Part shown: in pieces, positions 1-7,718 of the stretch
Layout of the letters: each line of letters opens with the position of its first letter
Position numbering within the stretch: position 1 is the stretch's first letter
NCBI RefSeq assembly: GCF_009928445.1
Contig: NZ_JAABNO010000023.1
Span: forward strand, 1 to 45,983
Length of the DNA: 45,983 nt
From: Clostridium sp. C8-1-8
GTDB taxonomy: Bacteria; Bacillota; Clostridia; Clostridiales; Clostridiaceae
Direction: 5' to 3'
The notes under the pieces: model-generated
Database searches by the model: none
What the model was told of the DNA's origin: nothing
Seen by the model: the letters and a program-made list of their open reading frames with translations, nothing else
Program-made: the position numbers and the translations under genes

Positions 1-43
1 CATCTAAGCATCGGATGACTGACCACTTAATTTCAACACGGTA

Positions 44-68
44 CTTTAACAGAGCTTTATTGTTAAAG
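44..68 (-). terminator. Hairpin just downstream of aspD
   Basis: CTTTAACA and TGTTAAAG form a perfect 8-bp stem around a 9-nt loop, 19 bases past the aspD stop on the minus strand. There is no T-tract, so it may be a 3' stabilising hairpin rather than a true intrinsic terminator. Part of it (GTACTTTAACAG, 41-52) recurs upstream of aspD at 1787-1798. Confidence 0.35.
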
Positions 69-86
69 AAATTATAAAATTTTATA

Positions 87-1724
87 TTATACCTTAGCGA
101 AAGATAGCTGCCATGAATGGACATATTCATCAAGTACTTTATGAAGGACTTCTCCTATCTTTGAGTAGGCTTCATCGCTAAGATTTGCTAGAGAAATTCT
201 TATAGACCACTCAGGTCCATAGAAACCACTTCCGCTTAGAAGTACGATAGAAGATTCTTCTGCTAAGCGAAATAAAATATCAACAGGTTTATGATTTCTT
301 TGAAGATATTCTGCAAATTCATCTCCATAGTAATGGCAGGCCCATTCTAATAAATCAAATTCAGTATAATAAGCAGCATCATATGGATCTTTTCTTAGTT
401 CCAGACCTAATCCATCAAATAATAGTTTTTGTCTGCGATGACATATGTCAATTGTTTGCTTTTTATAGATATTATCTTTATCTAATAGAGCAAATATACA
501 GAAAAATGCCATTTGAACCTGTTGAGGAGTAGAAAGCCCAGCAGTATGATTTAGCGCAACTTGACGACTGTCAGCAACAACTCTATCTATAAAAGGAATA
601 TTGTCAGGATCGGAAGATAAATCACCATATCTTAATCTAAGTTCCTCTTTAATAAACTCAGGCTGCATTCTAAGTAGTTTATCAAATAGATTTTTTTCAT
701 GAAGAGCTATGGTGCCTAATCGCCAGCCAGTTACACCAAAATATTTGGAGAAGGAATAGACTCCAATTGTGTTGTAAGGTAGATCCGCCATAATAGATCT
801 AAAACCTGGAACAAAGGTACCATAAACATCGTCAGATATTATCATCAAGTTAGGATTATCATTTTCTACTATATTCATTATTACCTTAACTGAATCATTT
901 CTCATGGCTACAGAAGGTGGATTGCTTGGGTTTACTACAAACAAAGCCTTAATTGATTTATCCTTTAGTTTTTCAAGTTCAGATACTGGATATTGCCATG
1001 TATGAGTTCCATCCTCAGTGAGTTCAGTAGCTCTTATCTTTATCACTTCAAAGTTATATCTAGGTAGAAGAGGAATCTCTAAATATGGGGTGAAAATTGG
1101 AGTCATAAGTGCTATCTTATCGCCTCTTGAAAGTAATTCGTTTGCGATTAGTGAGTCAAAAATGTAGCACATAGCTGCGGTGGCACCTTCGACAGCAAAA
1201 ACATTAAATCTTCCTTCAGGAGGTTTGTTATAGCACATTTCTTGAACAAGATATTCATTGACTACCTGCTCTATATGAAAAAGCATTCTATCTGGACAAG
1301 GGTAATTGTCACCTATTATTCCATCAGCTAGCTCTTGAACCCATTCATCTCTATCAAAGCCTTTTTCTAATATTCCATAATCTATTATTCTTTTTAATAA
1401 ATCTATACCTGGAGTGTTTTTATTATTTTCAATATAGTTATAAACTCTATTTGCGATACCTTTCTTTTTAGGCATCCCAGCTAAATCGCCTTCATTCCAT
1501 GTACTTCTAGTTTCTTGAACAGCAAATAGCCCAAAGTTAAAAAAAGCCTCTCTTGGAGTAGCTGCAGTCCAGTTTGGATTTCCTCTACCTGCATCTAATA
1601 AAGTATGAGCACTTTTTTCTCTTTGTCCATTAGCTAAGCTAATTAACCTATTCTTAAATTCAAAAGGACTGATTTTTCCATAAATCTTTTCAAGTTCTTC
1701 TCTTTGAATATTGTAATTATCCAT
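87..1724 (-). CDS. aspD: Aspartate 4-decarboxylase / aspartate aminotransferase
   Basis: PLP-dependent fold-type I enzyme that beta-decarboxylates L-aspartate to L-alanine and CO2, with side aspartate aminotransferase activity; cytoplasmic. The product is 545 aa, near the roughly 530-550 aa of the AspD family and much longer than ordinary AspC. The PLP lysine lies in SFSKYFGVTGWRLG (about K327), NPSNPP precedes it, and SDDVYG is the cofactor-binding aspartate/tyrosine region. A GTG at 1733 is in frame, but it lies inside the ribosome binding site AGAGGTG; the ATG at 1724 has ideal spacing and is chosen. In some bacteria AspD works with an aspartate:alanine antiporter (AspT) to build proton motive force, but none is adjacent here. 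The gene stands alone, flanked by intergenic repeats. Family assignment is firm; physiological role is inferred. Confidence 0.93.
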   Translation of the reverse strand: MDNYNIQREELEKIYGKISPFEFKNRLISLANGQREKSAHTLLDAGRGNPNWTAATPREAFFNFGLFAVQETRSTWNEGDLAGMPKKKGIANRVYNYIENNKNTPGIDLLKRIIDYGILEKGFDRDEWVQELADGIIGDNYPCPDRMLFHIEQVVNEYLVQEMCYNKPPEGRFNVFAVEGATAAMCYIFDSLIANELLSRGDKIALMTPIFTPYLEIPLLPRYNFEVIKIRATELTEDGTHTWQYPVSELEKLKDKSIKALFVVNPSNPPSVAMRNDSVKVIMNIVENDNPNLMIISDDVYGTFVPGFRSIMADLPYNTIGVYSFSKYFGVTGWRLGTIALHEKNLFDKLLRMQPEFIKEELRLRYGDLSSDPDNIPFIDRVVADSRQVALNHTAGLSTPQQVQMAFFCIFALLDKDNIYKKQTIDICHRRQKLLFDGLGLELRKDPYDAAYYTEFDLLEWACHYYGDEFAEYLQRNHKPVDILFRLAEESSIVLLSGSGFYGPEWSIRISLANLSDEAYSKIGEVLHKVLDEYVHSWQLSFAKV

Positions 1725-1733
1725 ATTTTTCAC

Positions 1734-2127
1734 CTCTCATGAAAATTAAGCTACAAGTTATATAAATTATGGCTATGTTAAACATAGTACTTTAACAGTG
1801 CAATAAAATCCTATGTCTTATAATTACCGATAACCATTGATATTATTAATTAAATTTATAATTTAAATTGAAGGGTTGAGATGAGTGGCCACTTAATTTT
1901 AAATGGCTATTTTAGTAGAGTATAAATTTTATTTATTTGTTCTTAGAATTTGGATAGATAAGATGACATATATTTTACTAAAGATGTACCTATCCAAGCT
2001 AAAAACTATTTTTAAAGCTCCTCAGGTTTGTGAGAGAAGAATTAAAAAATATAATTAAGCTTCCATATAGGAACTCTTTATATAGGACTTAGAAAAAATA
2101 AGAACTATTTAATTGTGAGGTGTTAAA
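1734..2127. other. Intergenic region between divergent genes, with repeat remnants
   Basis: No gene seen. It holds a second copy of GTACTTTAACAG (1787-1798), a CCACTTAATTTTAA copy (1889-1902), an 8-bp inverted repeat TTGGATAG/CTATCCAA (1950-1957 and 1990-1997), and a degenerate copy (about 1979-2055) of the repeat at 5510-5604, sharing AAAGATGTACC, AAAACTATTTT and a GGTTT.TGAGA segment. Promoters for the two flanking genes must lie here but none is clear. Confidence 0.5.
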
Positions 2128-2505
2128 ATGAAACAGCATTTACTTGGAAGACAGTTAAAGGAAATTGAATATGAAGACAGGATAACTTTATTATCATTGG
2201 TTACAGGTTTAACAAGGGAATACCTTATGGATGAGTATACAAAGGATTGTAAAAATGAAGAGGAATTGCTTTTAAAATATGGATATGATGTTAAGGTTGG
2301 TGAGCTTATTGAAATAATTCAAGATTACACTGGCACATTTCCAGCACCAAGTATAAAAAATAAAAATTATGAAGTAATGGTAAGGGTTCAGGATAGTAAG
2401 GATTCAGACATTGAAATAAAATCAGGGGTTAAAGAAACTTATTGTGATGCTTTATATGAAATAGTAAAATTTCTTCTAAATAATGATTATATTGAACTGG
2501 TATAG
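2128..2505 (+). CDS. Hypothetical protein, 125 aa
   Basis: Not recognised. A small acidic soluble protein without signal peptide, membrane segment or cysteine cluster. The N-terminal half (to about residue 70) looks helical; the second half contains beta-like stretches (YEVMVRVQD) and ends in a hydrophobic helix. The start is well set by GTGAGGTG seven bases before the ATG. It is monocistronic: followed by a strong bidirectional terminator and divergent from aspD. Coding is supported by the ribosome binding site, clostridial codon use and the terminator; function is unknown. Confidence 0.75.
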   Translation: MKQHLLGRQLKEIEYEDRITLLSLVTGLTREYLMDEYTKDCKNEEELLLKYGYDVKVGELIEIIQDYTGTFPAPSIKNKNYEVMVRVQDSKDSDIEIKSGVKETYCDALYEIVKFLLNNDYIELV

Positions 2506-2525
2506 TAATAATATGAAAATGTATA

Positions 2526-2560
2526 TAAAAATTCGCTGAAATTTCTTCGGCGAATTTTTA
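2526..2560. terminator. Bidirectional Rho-independent terminator
   Basis: An 11-bp perfect stem, TAAAAATTCGC with GCGAATTTTTA, around a 13-nt loop. A-rich and T-rich flanks let it serve both the plus-strand 125-aa gene and the convergent lactonase gene. Confidence 0.85.
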
Positions 2561-2585
2561 TAAGCTTAACACCATTAATATTGTT

Positions 2586-3662
2586 TTATAAATCCGAAAT
2601 TGATATGCAAACAGGATTTGGTATGGTTAGTTCCTCATCTAGCTTAGTCAGCAAGCCAGTTTCAGAATTTACTTCATAGAATATAACAGAGTCAGTATTT
2701 TGGTTTGCAACAATTAAAAACTTTCCGCTTGGATCCAAGGAAAAGTCTCTTGGTCCCTTACCAAAGGTCGACACATGGTCAATAAAACTAATTAGACCTG
2801 TATGGTCGTCTATCTTAAAAATAGAGATGCTATCACTACCTCTGTTGGAGGTGTATAGGAATTTTCCGTTAGGAGAAATCCTTATTGCGGCTCCAAGATT
2901 AGCACCTGAAAAATCTTTAGGAAGAGTATTTACAGTTTGTAGCTTTTCTATGGTACAATCTTTTGGATTATAAGCATATGCTTCAACATCAGCACTAAGT
3001 TCATGGATAATATAGAAGTAGTTCAAGCTACAATGGAATACTAAATGTCTTGGTCCTGAGCCAGGTGCAGAAGGAATAATAATTTTATTATGTTTGTCCA
3101 AAGTTCCGGTAAGTTTGTTAAATGGATAGAATATTGTAGCATCTAATCCAAGATCTACAACTGCTAAAAACTTTTCATCTGGTGTTAATGCACAGTAATG
3201 TACATGAGGCTTTTCTTGACGATCAGCAACTACTCCAGAGCCTTTTCCTGTATGTGTTACAACTTCTGTAGGTTCAGATAAGCTGCCATCCTCACATATT
3301 CTCATTATAGTTATAGTTGCTTCATGGTAGTTCCCTGAGAAAACATAATTAAACTTTTTATCAAAGGAAAGGTGACAGGGAGATTTTCCTTCTGATAAGA
3401 TTGTATTTATTTCACTAAGAGTGTTGTCGATATTTATCTTAAAGGCTCTTGTGCCTCCTAAATCTTCTTGTTTTATAACCGAATATAATAAGTTCTTTTC
3501 TCTACAGGTGGCAACGTAAGTTGGATTAATTAACTCTGCTACAAGCTGCAGATTACTTGTCTTACAAGTTTCGTGATTCAATTCAAAAGAGTATAAGCCC
3601 TTACTATCACCGTAGGTATAAGTTCCTACGTATACTAGGGAATTATTTCTATAATCATTCAT
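2586..3662 (-). CDS. Lactonase family protein (YkgB / 6-phosphogluconolactonase type)
   Basis: Seven-bladed beta-propeller of the lactonase family (PF10282; Pgl/YkgB type). Family members hydrolyse 6-phosphogluconolactone or related lactones in the cytoplasm. Visible family motifs are an N-terminal VYVGTYT, GKSPCHLSFD, PHVHYCALTPDEKFL, GPRHLVFH, GKFLYTSNRGSDSI and KGPRDFSLDPSGKFLIVANQNTDSV, recurring once per blade. Length (358 aa) fits the family. An in-frame ATG at 3689 exists, but GGAGGGT sits seven bases before the ATG at 3662, which is chosen. No pentose phosphate gene is nearby, so the substrate is uncertain. Convergent with the 125-aa gene across a shared terminator. Confidence 0.88.
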   Translation of the reverse strand: MNDYRNNSLVYVGTYTYGDSKGLYSFELNHETCKTSNLQLVAELINPTYVATCREKNLLYSVIKQEDLGGTRAFKINIDNTLSEINTILSEGKSPCHLSFDKKFNYVFSGNYHEATITIMRICEDGSLSEPTEVVTHTGKGSGVVADRQEKPHVHYCALTPDEKFLAVVDLGLDATIFYPFNKLTGTLDKHNKIIIPSAPGSGPRHLVFHCSLNYFYIIHELSADVEAYAYNPKDCTIEKLQTVNTLPKDFSGANLGAAIRISPNGKFLYTSNRGSDSISIFKIDDHTGLISFIDHVSTFGKGPRDFSLDPSGKFLIVANQNTDSVIFYEVNSETGLLTKLDEELTIPNPVCISISDL

Positions 3663-3781
3663 AAATTTACCCTCCAATTTAATCTTCAATGTAATAATAA
3701 ACTACCTAATAAAATTATAACTTAGTATAAATAGGTAGGTAAATGAAATCTTTACGCTACCTATTTTCTAAAATTGAAAAT

Positions 3782-4093
3782 CTAGCCAAGAAACTCTGGC
3801 TTATCTTGATAATCAGAGCGAATAGCTTTTTGAATAATAGTAAACTCAACTTTATCACTTATATCCCCAACAGAAAATTCGTATATTGCCCCACAGTTCT
3901 TGCAGTGTAAAAAATCTTTTTCTTTAACTTTTTCTCTATTGTCAAACATAAAAGGAGTCTCTTCAGTTCTTTTTATTGCTTTTTCAGAATTTGAACTACT
4001 TATATCGTAAGTATAAACATAAGTGGCTTCACGTTTTATAACAAAATCTTCACTAGCGCATTTTTCGCATTTTAAGTTTCCATCTATAATCAT
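3782..4093 (-). CDS. Zinc-ribbon protein, 103 aa
   Basis: Two CxxC pairs about 50 residues apart, LKCEKCAS near residue 9 and LHCKNCGAIYEF in the second half, make a likely zinc ribbon. A Ser/Lys/Glu-rich insert lies between them. No signal peptide or membrane segment. The ribosome binding site AAAGGGA lies upstream of the ATG. The fold is inferred from the cysteine spacing; whether it binds nucleic acid or protein cannot be told. No operon partner; the lactonase gene starts about 120 bases downstream in the same direction. Confidence 0.75.
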   Translation of the reverse strand: MIIDGNLKCEKCASEDFVIKREATYVYTYDISSSNSEKAIKRTEETPFMFDNREKVKEKDFLHCKNCGAIYEFSVGDISDKVEFTIIQKAIRSDYQDKPEFLG

Positions 4094-4394
4094 AATAACG
4101 TCCCTTTCTTTTAATTCTAAAATATCTTATAGAAAAATTTTAACATTTTAATTTATATATATTATTGCTTTAAAAGAGTACTTTTAAACAAATTATATAT
4201 TTTATATCTAAATGTATTTAAAGAATAATGCATATAATAATCGATGAAAGAAAAGGTTTTAATACGATTGATGATAAAATCCATATTTTCCAACTGTCCT
4301 TTATGGAATTATATGAGTGTTGAAAATATTTTACGAATAAGGTTTTGTTATATACGTAGATTTAGTATTGCAATTGTACAAATAATTTGGTAAA

Positions 4395-4411
4395 TTGTTC
4401 AATATGAACAA
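4395..4411. promoter_or_regulatory. Palindromic operator candidate upstream of cax
   Basis: TTGTTCA-ATA-TGAACAA is a perfect 7-bp inverted repeat with a 3-nt centre. It sits 38 bases before the cax start codon and just upstream of a TATTAT/TATATC -10-like stretch (4420-4431); its TTGTTC could act as a -35 element. The rest of the 4094-4448 gap is AT-rich with no gene seen. A regulator site is inferred only. Confidence 0.4.
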
Positions 4412-4448
4412 AGGATAGATATTATTATATCTATGTGTAGGGGGAATT

Positions 4449-5498
4449 ATGAAAAAATTATACTATTTACTTATTTTTATACCAATTTCATTTTTATCAA
4501 AAGATGTTTTTCACTTAAGCCCAATACTATCATTTATTTTTACTGCTCTAGCTATAGTTCCTTTAGCTGGACTTATGGGAGAAGCTACAGAAGAACTTTC
4601 AGTGTATTGTGGTTCAAGACTAGGGGGATTCTTGAATGCTACTTTTGGAAATGCTACAGAGCTAATACTGGCATTTTTCTCGTTAAAAGCTGGACTTCTT
4701 GAGGTAGTTAAGTCATCCCTTGCAGGATCTATAATAGGAAATATTTTGTTAGTACTAGGAGCAAGTATGTTTTTAGGTGGGACTAAATACAAGGTTCAAA
4801 AGTTTTCTAGAAATAGCATTAACTTTTCTCTAAGCATGCTTACTTTTGCTATAATAGGAGTAATGATACCAGCATTCTTTACAGATAATATATCTATTAA
4901 AGATGCCAATCCTGTTAATTATGAAAGCTTGAGCGTAATGATTGCTGTAATAATGCTACTAATATATTTAAGTAGCCTCTATTTCTCTTTCTTTACACAT
5001 AAAGATATCTTTGGAACAGAGCATGAACCACTAACAGGTAAATGGAGTATGAAAAAAAGTATAATAGTTCTCGTACTGGCAACGATATTTGTAGCCTTTG
5101 AAAGTGAACTTTTAGTATCCAGTATAGAACCGATGACTGAGCAATTGCACTTAAGTAAGTTATTTGTGGGACTTATAATATTACCTATAATAGGCAATGC
5201 TGCTGAGCATTCAACTGCCATCGTTACTGCGTTAAAGAATAAGATGGATATAGCCGTTGAAATAGCTATAGGCTCTAGTCTTCAGATAATACTTTTTGTT
5301 ACACCGGTTTTGGTACTGTTAAGTCTTTTCTTTACACCAATGGCTTTAATATTTAATAAATATGAGATGATTTCTCTGGTTTTGGCAGTTATAATTGCTA
5401 ATAAGGTAGCCTATGATGGAGAGTCAAATTGGTTGGAAGGACTGCAACTAATAAGCGTCTATGTAATTCTTGCTGTTGCATGTTTTATAGTAGGGTAG
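4449..5498 (+). CDS. cax: Calcium/proton antiporter (CaCA superfamily, CAX)
   Basis: Cation/proton exchanger that exports Ca2+ in exchange for H+ across the cytoplasmic membrane. The two alpha-repeat signatures are present: GEATEELSVYCG with FGNATELILAFFSLKAG in the first half, and GNAAEHSTAI in the second, carrying the acidic residues that bind the ion. About 10-11 hydrophobic segments span the 349 aa, a normal length for bacterial CAX (ChaA/VCX1 type). The start follows GTAGGGGG. Single gene with its own upstream palindrome. Clostridia use such pumps for Ca2+ homeostasis; a sporulation role is only conjecture. Confidence 0.92.
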   Translation: MKKLYYLLIFIPISFLSKDVFHLSPILSFIFTALAIVPLAGLMGEATEELSVYCGSRLGGFLNATFGNATELILAFFSLKAGLLEVVKSSLAGSIIGNILLVLGASMFLGGTKYKVQKFSRNSINFSLSMLTFAIIGVMIPAFFTDNISIKDANPVNYESLSVMIAVIMLLIYLSSLYFSFFTHKDIFGTEHEPLTGKWSMKKSIIVLVLATIFVAFESELLVSSIEPMTEQLHLSKLFVGLIILPIIGNAAEHSTAIVTALKNKMDIAVEIAIGSSLQIILFVTPVLVLLSLFFTPMALIFNKYEMISLVLAVIIANKVAYDGESNWLEGLQLISVYVILAVACFIVG

Positions 5499-5509
5499 GG
5501 CACATCTAA

Positions 5510-5604
5510 AGATGTACCACTTCAATCTGAAAACTATTTTCAGTTTTCCTCTGGTTTATGAGAATTAGTTTGAAAATATAAATTTTTAATGAAATGGTAC
5601 GTCT
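5510..5604. repeat. MITE-like dispersed repeat with 15-bp inverted ends (copy 1)
   Basis: Left end AGATGTACCACTTCA and right end TGAAATGGTACGTCT match as inverted repeats at 13 of 15 positions, bounding a 95-bp element with no coding capacity. Related copies: 27020-27072 (shortened), a degenerate one at about 1979-2055 and a looser one at 40534-40614. A further partial end (ATGTACCAC, 5632-5640) and the 14-mer TTGAAATTAAGTGG (5672-5685) follow immediately. Confidence 0.6.
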
Positions 5605-5718
5605 ATAAGTAAATCAATAGTTTATCTAAATATGTACCACAATAATTTTAATGCGATGTCTAAGACTAAGTTTGAAATTAAGTGGCACAGATAACAATAT
5701 AAAATGAGGTGATAAACT

Positions 5719-6024
5719 TTGGCTAAGATAAATGCAAGAAATAATGATATTTTAAATACTGCAAAGAATAAGACTTCTCCAAAGATATATTCTATGTTGG
5801 TTGAGCTAATTAACAGCGGAGAGGATAGTTATGCAGAATTGGTTTTGAAGATTGACTATCTGCTGGAATATGCTAGCTCCTGTATAAAAGACAAGGATTG
5901 GGAAGAAGCAAGAGAAAGCTTGAGTAAAGCTAAAAGTAGAATAGAAACTTTAGAACAGAATAATATAGATACTGAATATCTTAGATATTTATATGAAGGA
6001 ATACAAAATAAATGTAAAAGGTAA
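5719..6024 (+). CDS. Hypothetical helical protein, 101 aa
   Basis: Not recognised. Almost entirely predicted helical and charged. Residues about 35-95 look like a pair of helical hairpins of TPR type (LVLKIDYLLEYASSCI, then DWEEARESLSKAKSRIETLEQ). Start is TTG, preceded by GAGGTG with seven-base spacing; no ATG would give a better start. No signal peptide or membrane segment. Followed 100 bases later by a 28-aa Lys-rich ORF and a terminator that could end both. Function unknown. Confidence 0.7.
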   Translation: MAKINARNNDILNTAKNKTSPKIYSMLVELINSGEDSYAELVLKIDYLLEYASSCIKDKDWEEARESLSKAKSRIETLEQNNIDTEYLRYLYEGIQNKCKR

Positions 6025-6124
6025 ACTTCTTAATTGATGTTTTGATGGAATTATTATAGATTTTAGTACATATATATAAGTGATTAAAGTATTAAAGAAT
6101 GCTTTTCTACCAGGAGGAGATAAT

Positions 6125-6211
6125 ATGCCTGATAAGGGAAAGAGTAAAAGTGGTTCATCAAAAAACAACGATAAGAAAAAAGATTCAAAAAAAGGTTCAA
6201 AGAAGAAATAA
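6125..6211 (+). CDS. Lys/Ser-rich 28-aa peptide
   Basis: A 28-codon ORF (MPDKGKSKSG...GSKKK) with a near-perfect ribosome binding site AGGAGGAGA six bases before the ATG and a Rho-independent terminator starting at its stop codon. The product is extremely basic and low in complexity, with about 13 lysines and 7 serines and no hydrophobic residue after the start. It resembles in character the 44-aa peptide at 40751-40885. Could be an intrinsically disordered nucleic-acid-binding or spore peptide; that is inference. Confidence 0.6.
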   Translation: MPDKGKSKSGSSKNNDKKKDSKKGSKKK

Positions 6212-6238
6212 AAAAGCCAGCAGTTATGCCGGCTTTTT
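6211..6238 (+). terminator. Rho-independent terminator
   Basis: AAAAAGCC pairs with GGCTTTTT, and GCA with TGC across one A/C mismatch, with GTTA as loop and a run of six T. It overlaps the stop codon of the 28-aa ORF. Confidence 0.85.
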
Positions 6239-6307
6239 TCATTGCAAACAAACTTTAGGTATATTATAATACTTAACAAAACATTAAGGAAAGGTAGATA
6301 TAAGGAA

Positions 6308-7423
6308 ATGATAAAGGATCCTAAGGATACAAGAGTAGTGGTTGGTATGTCTGGTGGAGTAGATTCTTCAGTTTCAGCATTGCTTTTGAAGCAACAAGGC
6401 TATGAAGTTATAGGCGTTTTCATGAAGAACTGGGACGAAGAAGATGAAAGCGGAGTATGTACATCTGTGGATGACTATGATGATGTGAGAAGAGTGTGTC
6501 AAAAGCTTGACATACCATATTATACAGTGAATTTTGTTAAGGAATACTGGGATAGAGTATTTGAATATTTCTTATCAGAGTATAGAAAAGGAAGAACTCC
6601 TAATCCAGATGTAATGTGCAATAAAGAAATAAAATTTAAGGCTTTCTTGGAATTTGCAATGAAAGTAGGAGCGGATTATATTGCTATGGGGCATTATGCT
6701 CAGGTTGATTGTAAGGATGGAGAGTATAGACTTCTTAGAGGGAAGGATTCTAACAAAGATCAAACTTACTTCTTATGTGAATTGAATCAGTTTCAGCTTT
6801 CAAAGAGTATGTTTCCTATAGGACATCTTGAAAAGTCTAGGGTTAGAGAAATAGCCGCAGAGTACGGACTTTCTACTGCGAATAAAAAGGATAGTACTGG
6901 AGTTTGCTTTATAGGAGAACGTAATTTTGATAAGTTTTTAGATAATTATCTTCCAGCAAAGAAGGGGAAGATATTGACCTTGGACGGGGAACTAAAAGGT
7001 GAACATTTTGGACTAATGCATTATACTCTTGGACAAAGAAAAGGACTTGGAATAGGTGGAGAAGGTGAACCTTGGTTTGTAGCGGAGAAAGACCTTATAA
7101 ACAACATACTATATGTAGCACAAGGTGAAAAAAATCCAAAGTTATACTCCTATGGATTAGTAGCTACTGAGATGAATTGGATTAGTGATAAAGAAATGTC
7201 CCAAAAGTTTAAATGTACTGCCAAGTTTAGGTATAGACAAAAAGATCAAAGTGTAACAGTTCATCTGAAGGAAGAAAATTCCTGTATAGTGGAATTTGAT
7301 GAGCCTCAAAAGGCTATTACTCCAGGTCAGGTTGTAGTTTTTTATGATGGAGAAGTATGTTTAGGTGGAGGTATAATAGATACTTACTTCAAAAGTGAAG
7401 AACAATTAAAAAATATATTATAG
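6308..7423 (+). CDS. mnmA: tRNA-specific 2-thiouridylase MnmA
   Basis: ATP-dependent enzyme that makes 2-thiouridine at the wobble position (U34) of tRNAs for Lys, Glu and Gln, taking sulfur from a cysteine desulfurase relay. The PP-loop GMSGGVDSS is near the N-terminus, the two catalytic cysteines are in DVMCNKEIKF and STGVCFIGER, and GHYAQ and LGQRKGLGIGG are family motifs. The open frame extends upstream to 6242, but the family begins just before the PP-loop, so the ATG at 6308 is chosen (371 aa, normal length). Its ribosome binding site is weak (TAAGGAA close to the ATG). In many clostridia mnmA follows iscS/nifU; here it is alone between two terminators. Confidence 0.95.
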   Translation: MIKDPKDTRVVVGMSGGVDSSVSALLLKQQGYEVIGVFMKNWDEEDESGVCTSVDDYDDVRRVCQKLDIPYYTVNFVKEYWDRVFEYFLSEYRKGRTPNPDVMCNKEIKFKAFLEFAMKVGADYIAMGHYAQVDCKDGEYRLLRGKDSNKDQTYFLCELNQFQLSKSMFPIGHLEKSRVREIAAEYGLSTANKKDSTGVCFIGERNFDKFLDNYLPAKKGKILTLDGELKGEHFGLMHYTLGQRKGLGIGGEGEPWFVAEKDLINNILYVAQGEKNPKLYSYGLVATEMNWISDKEMSQKFKCTAKFRYRQKDQSVTVHLKEENSCIVEFDEPQKAITPGQVVVFYDGEVCLGGGIIDTYFKSEEQLKNIL

Positions 7424-7440
7424 TTAGTTAGATTTTTGCT

Positions 7441-7470
7441 AAAGAGTGGCTGTTAAAACAGTCACTCTTT
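7441..7470 (+). terminator. Rho-independent terminator of mnmA
   Basis: AAAGAGTG-G-CTGT / ACAG-T-CACTCTTT with a TAAA loop, 18 bases after the mnmA stop. Confidence 0.85.
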
Positions 7471-7615
7471 ATTTACGATTTAACATAAAAAGTGTTAATT
7501 ATTTTTATATAACGTTAGGTTTTATCACTAATATTAAATAGAGGCGGTTTAATTAAGTAACAAGTTTGATTTTAACTTTAATTTGATTTTATTTACGACA
7601 AAAATACATAAATAC

Positions 7616-7645
7616 TTGCAGTTTAAGTAACAAATAAGGTAAAAT
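7616..7645 (+). promoter_or_regulatory. Promoter candidate for the propeller sensor kinase
   Basis: TTGCAG and TAAAAT are separated by 18 bases. AAGTAACAA occurs twice, at 7555-7563 and 7625-7633, the second inside the spacer, and could be a regulator site. The transcript start would lie near 7652, which is compatible with translation from 7719. Confidence 0.4.
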
Positions 7646-7718
7646 AAATGTATAATTATGTTGAAATATGATAAAAGGTGCAGAGGATAATCTTACAGCA
7701 TTTGTAGGAGGGGTCTAT

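Noticed and set aside
4433..4702. 89-aa ORF overlapping the 5' end of cax in another frame
   Set aside because: Shadow of the cax frame; cax has the family motifs and the ribosome binding site.
7668..7718. ATG at 7668 as start of the propeller kinase
   Set aside because: No ribosome binding site, and the signal peptide would be pushed 17 residues inward; ATT at 7719 fits better.
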